A DNA stretch of 64,000 nt from Flavisolibacter ginsengisoli DSM 18119 (GTDB lineage Bacteria > Bacteroidota > Bacteroidia > Chitinophagales > Chitinophagaceae), in assembly GCF_900129295.1 (NCBI RefSeq), contig NZ_FQUU01000017.1, positions 1-64,000 on the forward strand, in the 5' to 3' direction. Position 1 is the first letter of the stretch; each line of letters opens with the position of its first letter. Shown piece by piece: positions 8,555 to 18,233 of this stretch. Position numbers and translations under genes: made by a program. Under the pieces are notes generated by a model. It did not search any database and was not told where the DNA came from. It worked only from the letters and a program-made list of their open reading frames with translations.

Positions 8555-9400
8555 ATGATAAAATATATATCTGCTATCAATGATCCAGTATTAACTGATG
8601 CTTTGGAGGAAAAAATGGCAAAGTTTTACAAGAAAAATGAATCCTATTATGATGATATAGATTTTAACCGGTCAGCCTGGTTTGATAAATCCAATCTTTT
8701 ATATCAAGACATATTAGAAAATAGCTTAGGTAAGTTAATTTGTGAGATTGGCTGTGGAAGAGCGGGTATATTAGATACTAAACAGATAGATCCAAACAAT
8801 TATAGTGGATGTGATTTTTCATCTTCTCTTATAGAATTAAACAAAACAAAGTACCCTACCGCTAATTTCAAAACAATTACAGATCCAAAAAAATTTCCCT
8901 TTGAAGATGAAAAGTTCGACATTGTTTTTTCAGTCTTTGTATTAGAACATGTTGTCCGTCCACATCTTTTTTTAAATGAGTTAATCAGAGTCGTAAAACC
9001 AGGCGGTAAAATAATAATTCTTTGCCCAGATTACTTTGGCAGGTTAAGCATTAGCAGTCAGAAATTAGGAAAACTTCCAGGTACTGGTACCCAAAAACTT
9101 AATAACGGAAATTATATTGATGCTTTTAGGACTGTTATATATGGAAGAGTATTATTACCCATGTTTTTTTATTGGAAATTAAGAAATGCAGGAAGAAAGT
9201 CTGTTTTCTTATTAAACAACGATCCATCTTGCTTTTCATTTCCTTTTTCACCAGATGTTGATGCTGTTTATGTTACACATAAGGAGGAAATAAGTAATGA
9301 GTTAAATAATTTAGGAGCAAAGCCTTTAGAGATAAAGTCTGATCTGAAAGATTTTGCAAAATTGAAGCGCTGGATTTATTTAGTACATGAAGTTAATTAA
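8555..9400 (+). CDS. Class I SAM-dependent methyltransferase
   Basis: A 281-residue protein with motif I CEIGCGRAG (63-71), motif II/III-like FDIVFSVFVLEHV and the post-motif VVKPGGKIIILCPDYFG, typical of Methyltransf_11 enzymes. In a polysaccharide locus it probably O-methylates a sugar or modifies a lipid-linked intermediate. It ends 3 bases before the flippase start, so the two are translationally close. The acceptor is unknown. Confidence 0.82.
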   Translation: MIKYISAINDPVLTDALEEKMAKFYKKNESYYDDIDFNRSAWFDKSNLLYQDILENSLGKLICEIGCGRAGILDTKQIDPNNYSGCDFSSSLIELNKTKYPTANFKTITDPKKFPFEDEKFDIVFSVFVLEHVVRPHLFLNELIRVVKPGGKIIILCPDYFGRLSISSQKLGKLPGTGTQKLNNGNYIDAFRTVIYGRVLLPMFFYWKLRNAGRKSVFLLNNDPSCFSFPFSPDVDAVYVTHKEEISNELNNLGAKPLEIKSDLKDFAKLKRWIYLVHEVN

Positions 9401-9403
9401 TCA

Positions 9404-10945
9404 ATGCAATCAGGAACATTAAAGAGGATACTTTCGGGAAGTACGGCAGGTTGGTGTAATATTTTTTTGGGTCTACTTGCTCAAATCATTACAGTACCAA
9501 TTTATTTGGTAAAGTGGGGGGCTGATGTATATGGACAGTGGTTAGCTTTAACTTCATTTTTCTTTTTTATTCAATTAATTGATACTGCGCATCAAACATT
9601 TATTGGATATGAAGTTCTCCGATTTGGAAGAAGCAAATTGGAGATGTTAGAAAGAACATTATTTTCTGGAATTGTAATTGGAATTATTATTGGTATATCT
9701 CAAGTTTTGCTTTTTGTTTTCTTATTTTATTTTACTGGGTTTGAAAGTTTTTGTATTGCAAAATTTTCCTTTGACAAACAATTTGTAAATGATCTGAAAA
9801 TATTGATTATTGCGTACAGTATTATGTGGGCAATATTCGGCTCAGTTGGAGGTATACTTGTTCGTGGTTTAAGTGCATTTGGATATTATCCAAGAATGGC
9901 ATGGTGGTCAGTTTATATTAATCTTATTAGCGTTGTTATACCTGCATTTGCAGTGTTACTAGGCTTAAGCTTTTATCAAGTAGGCATAATACTAATTCTT
10001 GTAACCTCTTTGGGTAATATTCAATTAGGATTTGATTATTATAAGCTTTATAAAAATTTGCAATTAAATCCAAATTCGTTTTCTTTTAAACTAGGATTTT
10101 CAAATTTCAAATTATCCATTTTAGTTGTATTCAAAAATTTGGCAGATGCACTTCGAATCCAAGGTGTAAGAATATTTTTAGCACCATTAGCAGGAGTTTC
10201 AAATTTAGCTGCTTTTTCTACAATGCGAACAGGAGCAAATGTAGCAATGCAAGGTTTGCATACCTTAACAAACCCACTTATGCCTGAATTAATGAGATTT
10301 CTGCAAAATAAAGATCAAGAACGAAGTGAAGCAGCTTTTGGTACTGTTTGGATTATGGTAGTTGGCATCCTTGCACCCTCGCTTGTGATTATCCAAACCT
10401 TTATTGGTAAATTATTTTTGGTTTGGACAAAAAATCAAATCTTATTTGATCCTTGGCTATTTGGTGTGCTTTCTTTATCTGTTTTAATTTATTCTATAGC
10501 ACAGCCTGCCTTAGCAATTGTATCGGGAAATAATATTATTAAACCACAACTAGTTGTTTCTTCTCTTATGGGGGCATTTGTTATAATAGGAATTATTATC
10601 CTGGTACCTTTATTTGGAATTTTGGGTGCTGGCTTTGCTTTATTAATTGCAGAAATTACTGGGTTATTAGGATATAGTTATTTTGCGAAAAAATGGCTTT
10701 CTGAAAATGGTTTATATTGGCCAAAGCAATCATCGAATAGGGCAACACTTTCAGTAATTATATCTAGTATTGGAATTACTGCAATTATTTTATTTCCGGT
10801 TGTAAAATGGATAACATTATCCTGCTGTATTGCATCACTAATTTGGAATTTTTGCAGGTATTTAAATACTTTACCAGAATTCGCGACTAGAAAAATATAT
10901 TCATTTATTCCTTTCTTGGAAAAAATATATTCAATAAAAATTTAG
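9404..10945 (+). CDS. Wzx-type polysaccharide flippase
   Basis: A 513-residue integral membrane protein with about twelve hydrophobic helices spaced through the chain. It resembles the MATE/MOP-fold Wzx (PST) family, which flips undecaprenyl-linked repeat units to the periplasm. Very AT-rich (20 of 60 G+C at 9601-9660). Together with the polymerase that follows and the Wzc-like kinase it defines a Wzx/Wzy-dependent pathway rather than an ABC-transporter one. Confidence 0.85.
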   Translation: MQSGTLKRILSGSTAGWCNIFLGLLAQIITVPIYLVKWGADVYGQWLALTSFFFFIQLIDTAHQTFIGYEVLRFGRSKLEMLERTLFSGIVIGIIIGISQVLLFVFLFYFTGFESFCIAKFSFDKQFVNDLKILIIAYSIMWAIFGSVGGILVRGLSAFGYYPRMAWWSVYINLISVVIPAFAVLLGLSFYQVGIILILVTSLGNIQLGFDYYKLYKNLQLNPNSFSFKLGFSNFKLSILVVFKNLADALRIQGVRIFLAPLAGVSNLAAFSTMRTGANVAMQGLHTLTNPLMPELMRFLQNKDQERSEAAFGTVWIMVVGILAPSLVIIQTFIGKLFLVWTKNQILFDPWLFGVLSLSVLIYSIAQPALAIVSGNNIIKPQLVVSSLMGAFVIIGIIILVPLFGILGAGFALLIAEITGLLGYSYFAKKWLSENGLYWPKQSSNRATLSVIISSIGITAIILFPVVKWITLSCCIASLIWNFCRYLNTLPEFATRKIYSFIPFLEKIYSIKI

Positions 10946-11004
10946 TTGGGTTTTTAAACTTTCTAATATCAATTTCTATTAAAATTTATTTTGTAAAGGG
11001 TTTC

Positions 11005-12513
11005 ATGCGGCTTAAAAATTATCACAACTTCATCTATAACCGTCCACTTGAATATTGGATATTGACAACTACTCCAGCATGGTTTGTGGCTTGGGTTAGT
11101 GGTTATGTTTTTGTTGCAGATATAGGAGCGTTATGGGGGTCTCTTGTTATGGTTTTATGGATATGGAATATTATTGGAAATCCATTTAAGATGGTTCAAA
11201 TGGTTAGGTTGAGTGCTGCCTCATTATGTGCAATTCAAAATATTTCTTGGTTGACAGCATCAGTAATTCATCGATTTCTTTTAAACACCTCAATTAAGGA
11301 ATCATTAAATGAGGCAATGATGGGCGGTCTCCAATTTACATATTACGCCTCTGCCATTTTTTATATTGGACTTTTTGCAACCGTACTTGCTTATATAGGT
11401 TCTAATAAAAAAATTACATTACTTGAGAAGAAGCTTTGTACTTCTATACTCAAACTAAGATTCATGCCTATTTCTACTTTGATAGTTATTATCGTAGTGT
11501 TATTTTCGATTGAATTGTCATTCGTTATAAAAGGTATCATTGGACAAAGAACTATAATTACAGAAAACTATGAAAATGGCGAAATGCCTTTTTGGATTGT
11601 ATTTTATGAATCTCTTATCCCCGCACATATTATGTTAAATGCTTTGCTTGTAGCAAAAAATTTACAATTAAGAGTTGGGTTAAAAAGAAAAATAAATTGG
11701 TGTTTATTTTCTATTTCATTTGTTTTAGTCCTCTTTCTTTATTTTAATAAAGGACGAGCTCCAATGATATTTTCTTTATTAGCACATGGATATTGGATTT
11801 GTTTTTTTACTTTATGGCGACCAAAATTTTTAAAAGTAATAATATTATTATGCATTTGTTACCCATTATTTTCGCAGGTTTTGCTTTTTAGTAATTTTAT
11901 GCGAAACGGGGGAACAGAATATTTTGATTGGAAAACTAGTGCTATAGATATAGTTCCTAAAGCCTGGCAACAATTTCAATCCTCTAAGGAATTAATATTA
12001 TTAGAGGAAGAAAATACCACAAATAATCTCGCAACAAGACCATTGGTTGCTACGCCTCTTGCTCTTTGTATACAATTGCCTTTTCAGTATAAATCATATA
12101 TGCTTGGTGAAAATCTGTTTAATTCCGCTATTTCTGCTATACCAGGCCCAATTTTTCCTTATAAAAAAGATTACCCAACGCAGGAGGAGTTGCTTTATGA
12201 TCATTTTCCAATTGGCGATAAGGATACTGCAGATTCGCTTTATTTAAGTTCATATGCAGAATTTGGATGGGGTGGAATTATCATTTACCCTTTTTTTGTT
12301 GTTATAATTTGGTTTATTGTTTTGTCATTATCCAAAACACTTAAGCTTTCTGGTTTCATTAAATTAATTAGCCTTTCAATTTTTTTCTATTTATTTATTT
12401 TGGGTATCGGCGAAGCGTCAGTAAATAGCTGGTTTGTTTCATTGCGTTCTTTCTTTTTTTGGGTAATTCTATATTACTTCTCTACTTTATTATTTTCTAA
12501 AAGAATTAGATAA
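11005..12513 (+). CDS. Wzy-type repeat-unit polymerase (putative)
   Basis: A 502-residue membrane protein with ten or more predicted helices and a large hydrophilic section around residues 290-420, the usual periplasmic loop of Wzy polymerases. The FNKGRAPMIFSLLAHG segment resembles Wzy/O-antigen polymerase proteins, which otherwise share little sequence. Its position after wzx supports the call. It would join repeat units at the undecaprenyl end in the periplasm. The evidence is topology and context, not a catalytic motif. Confidence 0.72.
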   Translation: MRLKNYHNFIYNRPLEYWILTTTPAWFVAWVSGYVFVADIGALWGSLVMVLWIWNIIGNPFKMVQMVRLSAASLCAIQNISWLTASVIHRFLLNTSIKESLNEAMMGGLQFTYYASAIFYIGLFATVLAYIGSNKKITLLEKKLCTSILKLRFMPISTLIVIIVVLFSIELSFVIKGIIGQRTIITENYENGEMPFWIVFYESLIPAHIMLNALLVAKNLQLRVGLKRKINWCLFSISFVLVLFLYFNKGRAPMIFSLLAHGYWICFFTLWRPKFLKVIILLCICYPLFSQVLLFSNFMRNGGTEYFDWKTSAIDIVPKAWQQFQSSKELILLEEENTTNNLATRPLVATPLALCIQLPFQYKSYMLGENLFNSAISAIPGPIFPYKKDYPTQEELLYDHFPIGDKDTADSLYLSSYAEFGWGGIIIYPFFVVIIWFIVLSLSKTLKLSGFIKLISLSIFFYLFILGIGEASVNSWFVSLRSFFFWVILYYFSTLLFSKRIR

Positions 12514-12538
12514 CAAATTACTGAACAGTATAATAGTG

Positions 12539-13591
12539 ATGAAGATTTTTTATCTGGGCAACTTAAAAAGTGGTACTACTTCATTTCAACGATATGAAGC
12601 TTTAAAAAGGCTTAACCATGAAGTTTACGCTAAAGATCCATACGAAAAATTTCAAAATATATTTAATGGTAAATTGAGACATTTCCATTTTTATTCTGGT
12701 TATCGATTTATACAGAAAAAAATAAATGAATGGATAAAGGAAGTTATAGAATCAAACTTTAATCCTGATATAATTTGGGTCAATAGTGGAGAATTGTTTG
12801 GCAGCAAAAGTATAAAAATACTTAAGAATTTAAATAAACCAATTTTATTGTATAACAACGATGATCCCACAGGCAATATAAGTAGGTGGAGATTTGCTTC
12901 TTTGCTTAAAGCAATTCCTTATTATAGTCTTTGCGTGGTTATGCGAGAAATCAACATTTCTGAGTTTAAAAATAGAGGTGCTGTAAATGTCTTAAGAATT
13001 ACTATGTCCTATGATGAGATAGAGCATCGACCATTAGATTTTAGTTGTAATATTCAATCAAATTATCTATCAGATGTTGCTTTCATTGGTACATGGATGC
13101 GTCATGAAAAAAGAGATAAATTTTTAACTGAGCTTATTAAGCTAGGAATTCCAATTAGTATATGGGGTTCCCGATGGCAAAAATCAAAATATTGGAAAAT
13201 ATTAAAACCTTATTATAAAGGTGGGGCATTGTCAGGAAGGAGTTATGTCACTGCAATACAAGGAGCAAAACTTTGTTTAGGGTTACTATGTAAAAGTAAT
13301 AGGGATCTTCATACAACAAGGTCTCTTGAAGTTCCTTATGCTGGTGGCTTATTATGTGCTGAAAGGACATCTGAACATCAAAATATGTACAAGGAAGGCG
13401 AGGAAGCAATTTTTTGGTCAGATGCAAAGGAATGTGCGAAAGTTTGCAATGAATTATTACTAAATGAAACTTTACGTGAAAGAATTCGTTTGGCAGGAAT
13501 GAAAAAAGTAAGGAGTCTTAAAGTTGGTAACGAAGACATTTGTCAAAAAATCCTAGATGAAGTAAATTATAAATGCTTAAATAAGCAGTAG
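12539..13591 (+). CDS. CgeB-like glycosyltransferase
   Basis: About 350 residues, opening KIFYLGNLKSGTTSFQRYEA and carrying the CgeB-family pattern: an N-terminal half ending in NNDDPTGNISRW, then DVAFIGTWMRHEKRD, and a C-terminal GT-B half with TTRSLEVPYAGGLLCAE where family members bind the donor. I take the ATG at 12539; a GTG lies immediately before it at 12536. Likely a cytoplasmic transferase for one repeat-unit sugar. Specificity unknown. Confidence 0.75.
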   Translation: MKIFYLGNLKSGTTSFQRYEALKRLNHEVYAKDPYEKFQNIFNGKLRHFHFYSGYRFIQKKINEWIKEVIESNFNPDIIWVNSGELFGSKSIKILKNLNKPILLYNNDDPTGNISRWRFASLLKAIPYYSLCVVMREINISEFKNRGAVNVLRITMSYDEIEHRPLDFSCNIQSNYLSDVAFIGTWMRHEKRDKFLTELIKLGIPISIWGSRWQKSKYWKILKPYYKGGALSGRSYVTAIQGAKLCLGLLCKSNRDLHTTRSLEVPYAGGLLCAERTSEHQNMYKEGEEAIFWSDAKECAKVCNELLLNETLRERIRLAGMKKVRSLKVGNEDICQKILDEVNYKCLNKQ

Positions 13592-13625
13592 TAATTCCTT
13601 TCATAAGCCTATACCCTTTGATACA

Positions 13626-14630
13626 ATGAAAGTGTACTTATTTTATAGGAAGTCTTTTCCAGATAATTATAGCATTGAAAAGATATTTGATGGTGTATTA
13701 TTTAGTCTACAGAATGAATTGAAAGTTACAAAAAGGATTGTTCCTTATTACAGTAATTCAATTTATGGTAGATTAAAAAACCTAATATGGGTTTCAAAGA
13801 ACCAAGCCAGGATTAATCATGTAACAGGTGATATTCATTATGTTGCAATAGGGCTTAGAAAAAAGAATACTATTTTAACAATACATGATTTGAATTTCCT
13901 GAACCGTTCTAATCCATTTAGTTTGCTAATTTATTATTTATTATGGATCAAATGGCCAGTAAAGAAGGCTAAGGTTATAACAGTAATTTCAGAGGCAACC
14001 AAACAAGATCTTTTGAATAGAGTTGCCATTCCAGAAAGTAAGATTAAAGTTATACCTAACTATTATAACCCAAACTACACACCTGTTCCTAAGGTTTTTA
14101 TCAAACAAAAGCCTAGAATACTCCAAATTGGTACCAAGAAAAATAAGAATGTTATCAGGTTGATAAGTGCCTTGGAAGGTTTATCATGCTCTTTAATTAT
14201 TATAGGTAAACATGAAAGGGAAATCGAAGACCAACTAATTAAAAGGAAAATTGATTATAAATGGTTATCAAACTTAACTGACGATGAAATTAAAATTCAA
14301 TATGAGAATTGCGACATAGTAAGTTTTATATCAACATTTGAAGGGTTTGGAATGCCAATACTAGAAGCTCAAGCTATTGGGAGAGTTGTAATCACAAGTA
14401 ATATTTCTTCTATGCCGGAAGTTGCTGGGAACGGAGCTTTGTTTGTTGATCCTTATAATATTGATTGTATAAGGGAGGGAATTTCAAAATTAATTGAAGA
14501 TGATACTTTGCGAGATGTATTAATAAATAATGGTTTAGAAAACATTAAGCGTTTTGAGTTAAAAAGAATTGCATCAATGTATCACCGCTTATATCAAGAA
14601 GTATATGATGATTTGGAAAATGAAATTTAA
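13626..14630 (+). CDS. Glycosyltransferase family 4
   Basis: A 334-residue GT-B enzyme. The C-terminal domain has PRILQIGTKKNKNV at the start of the nucleotide-sugar fold and the EX7E motif EGFGMPILE (Glu239/Glu247), followed by MPEVAGNGALFVDP. The N-terminal acceptor domain includes TILTIHDLNFL. Retaining transferase of the repeat unit by family. Packed between other transferase genes with short spacers, so clearly part of the operon. Confidence 0.87.
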   Translation: MKVYLFYRKSFPDNYSIEKIFDGVLFSLQNELKVTKRIVPYYSNSIYGRLKNLIWVSKNQARINHVTGDIHYVAIGLRKKNTILTIHDLNFLNRSNPFSLLIYYLLWIKWPVKKAKVITVISEATKQDLLNRVAIPESKIKVIPNYYNPNYTPVPKVFIKQKPRILQIGTKKNKNVIRLISALEGLSCSLIIIGKHEREIEDQLIKRKIDYKWLSNLTDDEIKIQYENCDIVSFISTFEGFGMPILEAQAIGRVVITSNISSMPEVAGNGALFVDPYNIDCIREGISKLIEDDTLRDVLINNGLENIKRFELKRIASMYHRLYQEVYDDLENEI

Positions 14631-14653
14631 ATTTTATAAATGCATAACCAGTA

Positions 14654-15793
14654 ATGAAGGTTCTTCATATTACACCTACTTATAAACCCGCTTATATTTA
14701 TGGGGGACCTATAGCATCAGTTAGTAAACTGTGTGAAATTGAGTCAAAAATAGGTGTTGAGATTTCTGTTGTGACAACAAATGCTAATGGATCAAATAAT
14801 TTATTAAATGTTGAAACTAATACACCAATAATAGTAGATGGAATTAAAGTTCATTATTTTAAAAACCAAATAACAGGTAATATTTTTATTTCAATTGGAT
14901 TATGGAAGTATGTGTTTAAACATTGTAAAAAATTTGATGTCGTACATATTCATTCTTGGTGGAATTTATTAGTTATTATATCCTGTTTAATATGTAAAAT
15001 AAGAGGCGTAAAGGTTATCATCTCACCCAGAGGAATGTTAAATCATTACATTTTTAACTCAGGGAAGCAAAAAATGAAAAAGTTTATTCATTTTATTATT
15101 GGAAGAAGATTATTAAGCAATTGCACATTCCATGCAACTTCCGAGCAGGAGTATAATGATTGCAAAACATTAATAAAGAATTGGAATGGATTTAGGTTGC
15201 CAAATATTATTGAATTTCCAAAATTAGAAATACAGAAAAGTATAAATCAGCAATTTACAATAACCTTTCTTTCAAGAATACACCAGGTTAAAGGATTGGA
15301 ATTCCTTTTCGAAGCTTTATCGTTAGTAGATATACCTTTTATTTTAAAGATTGCAGGCCGCGGAGATGATGATTATGTAAAACAATTAAAACAATTTGCC
15401 ATTAGCCTAGGTATTGAGCATAAAATTGAATGGATCGGATGGTGTGATCAAAACAAAAAGTATCTGGAGCTAATGAATGCAGACATGTTTGTTTTGACCT
15501 CTTACACTGAAAATTTTGCCTGTGCTGTTATTGAGTCTTTGTATATGGGGACTCCAGTACTTATAACTAACTCTGTAGGTCTTTCAAACTTTGTCAAATC
15601 AAATGGATTAGGTTGGATTTCAGAATTAAATTCTGAATCAATTGCGAAATCAATAATAGAAGCCAATAAGGACAAAGGCAAAAGACACTATATCAATAGT
15701 AATGGTAGAAAAATTGTCGAAATGTTCTTTCAAGATAATGTACTAGGATCAAAATATTTGGAAGAATATCATAAAGTCGTAGCTGCTAATTAA
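14654..15793 (+). CDS. Glycosyltransferase family 4
   Basis: A 379-residue GT-B enzyme. It begins MKVLHITPTYKPAYIYGGP, has DVVHIHSWWN and IISPRGMLN in the acceptor domain, ITFLSRIHQVKGLEFL at the interdomain junction, and EX7E as ENFACAVIE (Glu286/Glu294). The PRGML segment is common in GT4 enzymes of capsule loci. It ends the first run of tightly packed genes: a 192-base AT-rich gap without a gene separates it from the acetyltransferase. Confidence 0.88.
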   Translation: MKVLHITPTYKPAYIYGGPIASVSKLCEIESKIGVEISVVTTNANGSNNLLNVETNTPIIVDGIKVHYFKNQITGNIFISIGLWKYVFKHCKKFDVVHIHSWWNLLVIISCLICKIRGVKVIISPRGMLNHYIFNSGKQKMKKFIHFIIGRRLLSNCTFHATSEQEYNDCKTLIKNWNGFRLPNIIEFPKLEIQKSINQQFTITFLSRIHQVKGLEFLFEALSLVDIPFILKIAGRGDDDYVKQLKQFAISLGIEHKIEWIGWCDQNKKYLELMNADMFVLTSYTENFACAVIESLYMGTPVLITNSVGLSNFVKSNGLGWISELNSESIAKSIIEANKDKGKRHYINSNGRKIVEMFFQDNVLGSKYLEEYHKVVAAN

Positions 15794-15985
15794 TGAAATA
15801 ATGATAATCCTTGTAAGATATAAGTAAAGTTTTTTAATGGAACTAATTTGTATAATGATCTTTCAAATCAGCCATAGAACTTTAGTAATTTAGGTGCAAT
15901 ACAAAATGTGTTAGTAACATAATATCATTGCGAAGTTGATTTATAACGTATTGGATTAAATTGGGCATACCAATACCGGACATTA

Positions 15986-16603
15986 ATGATTAACAATAAA
16001 CCTATAATGATTTCCTTTCACGATTCAAATAGTCCAGATGCATATATGCGTCCTGTATTTCCAATCATTGATAAGTTACGTCGTTATAGTTGGAGTTTGG
16101 TTTGGTTGATTTTATGTAGGTGGACACCAAATCCAATGCATTCCTGGAGAATATGCATATTAAAAATATTTGGAGCCAAAATTGGCGGTCATAATTTTAT
16201 TTATCCAAGCTGTAAAATTTGGGCTCCGTGGTTGTTAGAAACCGAGGCGGTTGTAACTATTGGGCCTGGTGTTGAGATCTACAACCCAGGAGGAATAAAA
16301 TTGGCTCATCATACTATTATTTCGCAAGATGCGTACTTATGCGGAGCAACGCATGATTATAATTCTATTGATTTTACTTATTTAAAAAAACCCATCATTT
16401 TAGAAGCTTATTCCTGGATTTGCGCAAAAGCAATTGTTCTTCCTGGAGTTTTATGTAAAGAAGGAAGTGTATTGGGTGCAGGTGCTGTTGCCTCCAAGGA
16501 CCTTGACCCATGGACAGTTTACACTGGTAATCCAGCATTTCCTGTTAAACAGAGGAAAAATATATTGCAGGATATAAAATCAACTGCTTCAATTAAAATT
16601 TAA
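15986..16603 (+). CDS. WcaF-like acetyltransferase (left-handed beta-helix)
   Basis: A 205-residue hexapeptide-repeat O-acetyltransferase resembling WcaF of colanic acid synthesis. An N-terminal hydrophobic segment (about 30-48) is followed by degenerate hexapeptides (about 60-190) and GATHDYNS, whose His123 is the probable catalytic base. It would acetylate a sugar of the repeat unit. The stop is directly followed by the ATG of the GMC oxidoreductase with no spacer, indicating translational coupling. Confidence 0.86.
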   Translation: MINNKPIMISFHDSNSPDAYMRPVFPIIDKLRRYSWSLVWLILCRWTPNPMHSWRICILKIFGAKIGGHNFIYPSCKIWAPWLLETEAVVTIGPGVEIYNPGGIKLAHHTIISQDAYLCGATHDYNSIDFTYLKKPIILEAYSWICAKAIVLPGVLCKEGSVLGAGAVASKDLDPWTVYTGNPAFPVKQRKNILQDIKSTASIKI

Positions 16604-18232
16604 ATGTACAGCGAAACTGTTTATGATCTTTGTATAGTAGGAAGTGGTCCTTCTGGTATTATCCTGGGTCTTGAATTTACTTCTTTGAATCCCAATAAAA
16701 AAGTTTTATTAGTTGAATATGGACCTAAGGGTATATTGAAAAATAATGACCTTGATAATTCTATTCAAAATAAGAATAAAATTAACCACCATGATCCATA
16801 TGAATGTACCAACAAAGGCCTAGGAGGAACTTCTGCAACCTGGGGTGGAAGATGTGTAATGTATGATGAGGTTGATTTTGTGAATCGCCCTATAATTGGA
16901 GATAACTGCACATGGGATCAGGATCTTTTTCAAGAAGTAAAGTCATATTTGAAATCTTCTGCGGAATATTTTGAATGTGGTGAACCTATATTTAATTCGA
17001 ATGAACTCATCAAAGAGAAGCGAATAGCTGAAAATTTTAGTGAGGGAGATGTTACGGATTCAGTCCTGGAAAGATGGAGTATGCCCACAAGATTTGGACA
17101 GCGTTATAAAAAGGAGATTGCAGAAAGAAATAACCTGACAATTTTATTTGGATTTGAAGCAAGGGATTTTTTAAAATCTAAGAAAGACAATTCATTGTCT
17201 TTCTTAAAAGTTCGAAATCTATATAATAAAGGGACAATGGAAGTAAGGGCGAAAGCTTTTGTGCTTTGCGCAGGCGCCCAGGAAAGCACAAGGATTTTAC
17301 TTAGAAACAAGCAGATTTTTGAAAGCATTGGAGGGCCCCCTTGTTCACTAGGCAAATATTACCAGGGCCACTTGTCAGGTAAAATTGCCTCAGTAAGGTT
17401 TAACGGAGATCCCAGAAGGACTGATTTTTCTTTTATAAAGGATTCTGATGGTATATATGTCCGAAGAAGATTTCAGTTTAACAAAGATTATCTTGTAAAA
17501 GAAAACCTTCTAAATACTGCCATTTGGTTAGATAATCCTCTGTACTTTGACCCTAAGCATAAAAGTGGTGCTATGTCCTTTATGTATTTAGCTATGTTAA
17601 TGCCATTTATTGGAAAAAGATTAGCTCCTCCCGCCATAGCACATTCTATCACAAAAGGAAAGGTTCAAGATGTTTCAAAACACGTAATAAATATAATTAA
17701 GGGATTTCCCGGGTCATTGCTAAAACCTGCTTCAATCTTTTATAAAAGGTATTGCCTAAAAAGAAAACTTCCAGGCGTATTTCTTTATAGTCCTCAAAAC
17801 TGTTATGCCCTTCACTTTCATGCAGAGCAAATTCCTACCGATGAAAACAGGATGGAATTAGCAGAAGATAATGAAACATTGGTAATACATTATTCTTTAA
17901 CAAATGACGATATAGAATCCGTCATCAGATTGCATGAAAAGCTCGATAAACATTTAAGAAGTAATAATTGTGGCAAGTTGGAATATTGGTATCCACCAGC
18001 CGAATTAAAAGCTGCGATAAAAAATATGTCAAAGGATGGAATCCATCAATGTGGAACTACCAGGATTGCCAATTCAAGTGATAAGGGTGTAGTTGACAGG
18101 AGTTTAAAGGTATGGGGTACTGAAAACCTGTATGTATGCAGTAGTTCAGTATTTCCTACTTCCGGGCAGGCAAATCCAACATTTCTTCTGGGTGCCTTTG
18201 CCGTACGCCTTGCCCACCATTTAAGTAAATAA
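16604..18232 (+). CDS. GMC-family FAD-dependent oxidoreductase
   Basis: A 542-residue flavoprotein. N-terminal FAD-binding VGSGPSG (12-18), GGTSATWGG (74-82) near the flavin, HQCGTTRI with the likely catalytic His481, and a C-terminal SSSVFPTSGQANPT segment, all typical of GMC oxidoreductases. No signal peptide, so cytoplasmic. Members oxidise a hydroxyl group. The neighbouring aldo/keto reductase begins one base after its stop, suggesting a paired oxidation/reduction, for example keto-sugar formation and re-reduction. That pairing is my inference and no substrate is shown. Confidence 0.85.
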   Translation: MYSETVYDLCIVGSGPSGIILGLEFTSLNPNKKVLLVEYGPKGILKNNDLDNSIQNKNKINHHDPYECTNKGLGGTSATWGGRCVMYDEVDFVNRPIIGDNCTWDQDLFQEVKSYLKSSAEYFECGEPIFNSNELIKEKRIAENFSEGDVTDSVLERWSMPTRFGQRYKKEIAERNNLTILFGFEARDFLKSKKDNSLSFLKVRNLYNKGTMEVRAKAFVLCAGAQESTRILLRNKQIFESIGGPPCSLGKYYQGHLSGKIASVRFNGDPRRTDFSFIKDSDGIYVRRRFQFNKDYLVKENLLNTAIWLDNPLYFDPKHKSGAMSFMYLAMLMPFIGKRLAPPAIAHSITKGKVQDVSKHVINIIKGFPGSLLKPASIFYKRYCLKRKLPGVFLYSPQNCYALHFHAEQIPTDENRMELAEDNETLVIHYSLTNDDIESVIRLHEKLDKHLRSNNCGKLEYWYPPAELKAAIKNMSKDGIHQCGTTRIANSSDKGVVDRSLKVWGTENLYVCSSSVFPTSGQANPTFLLGAFAVRLAHHLSK

Positions 18233-18233
18233 T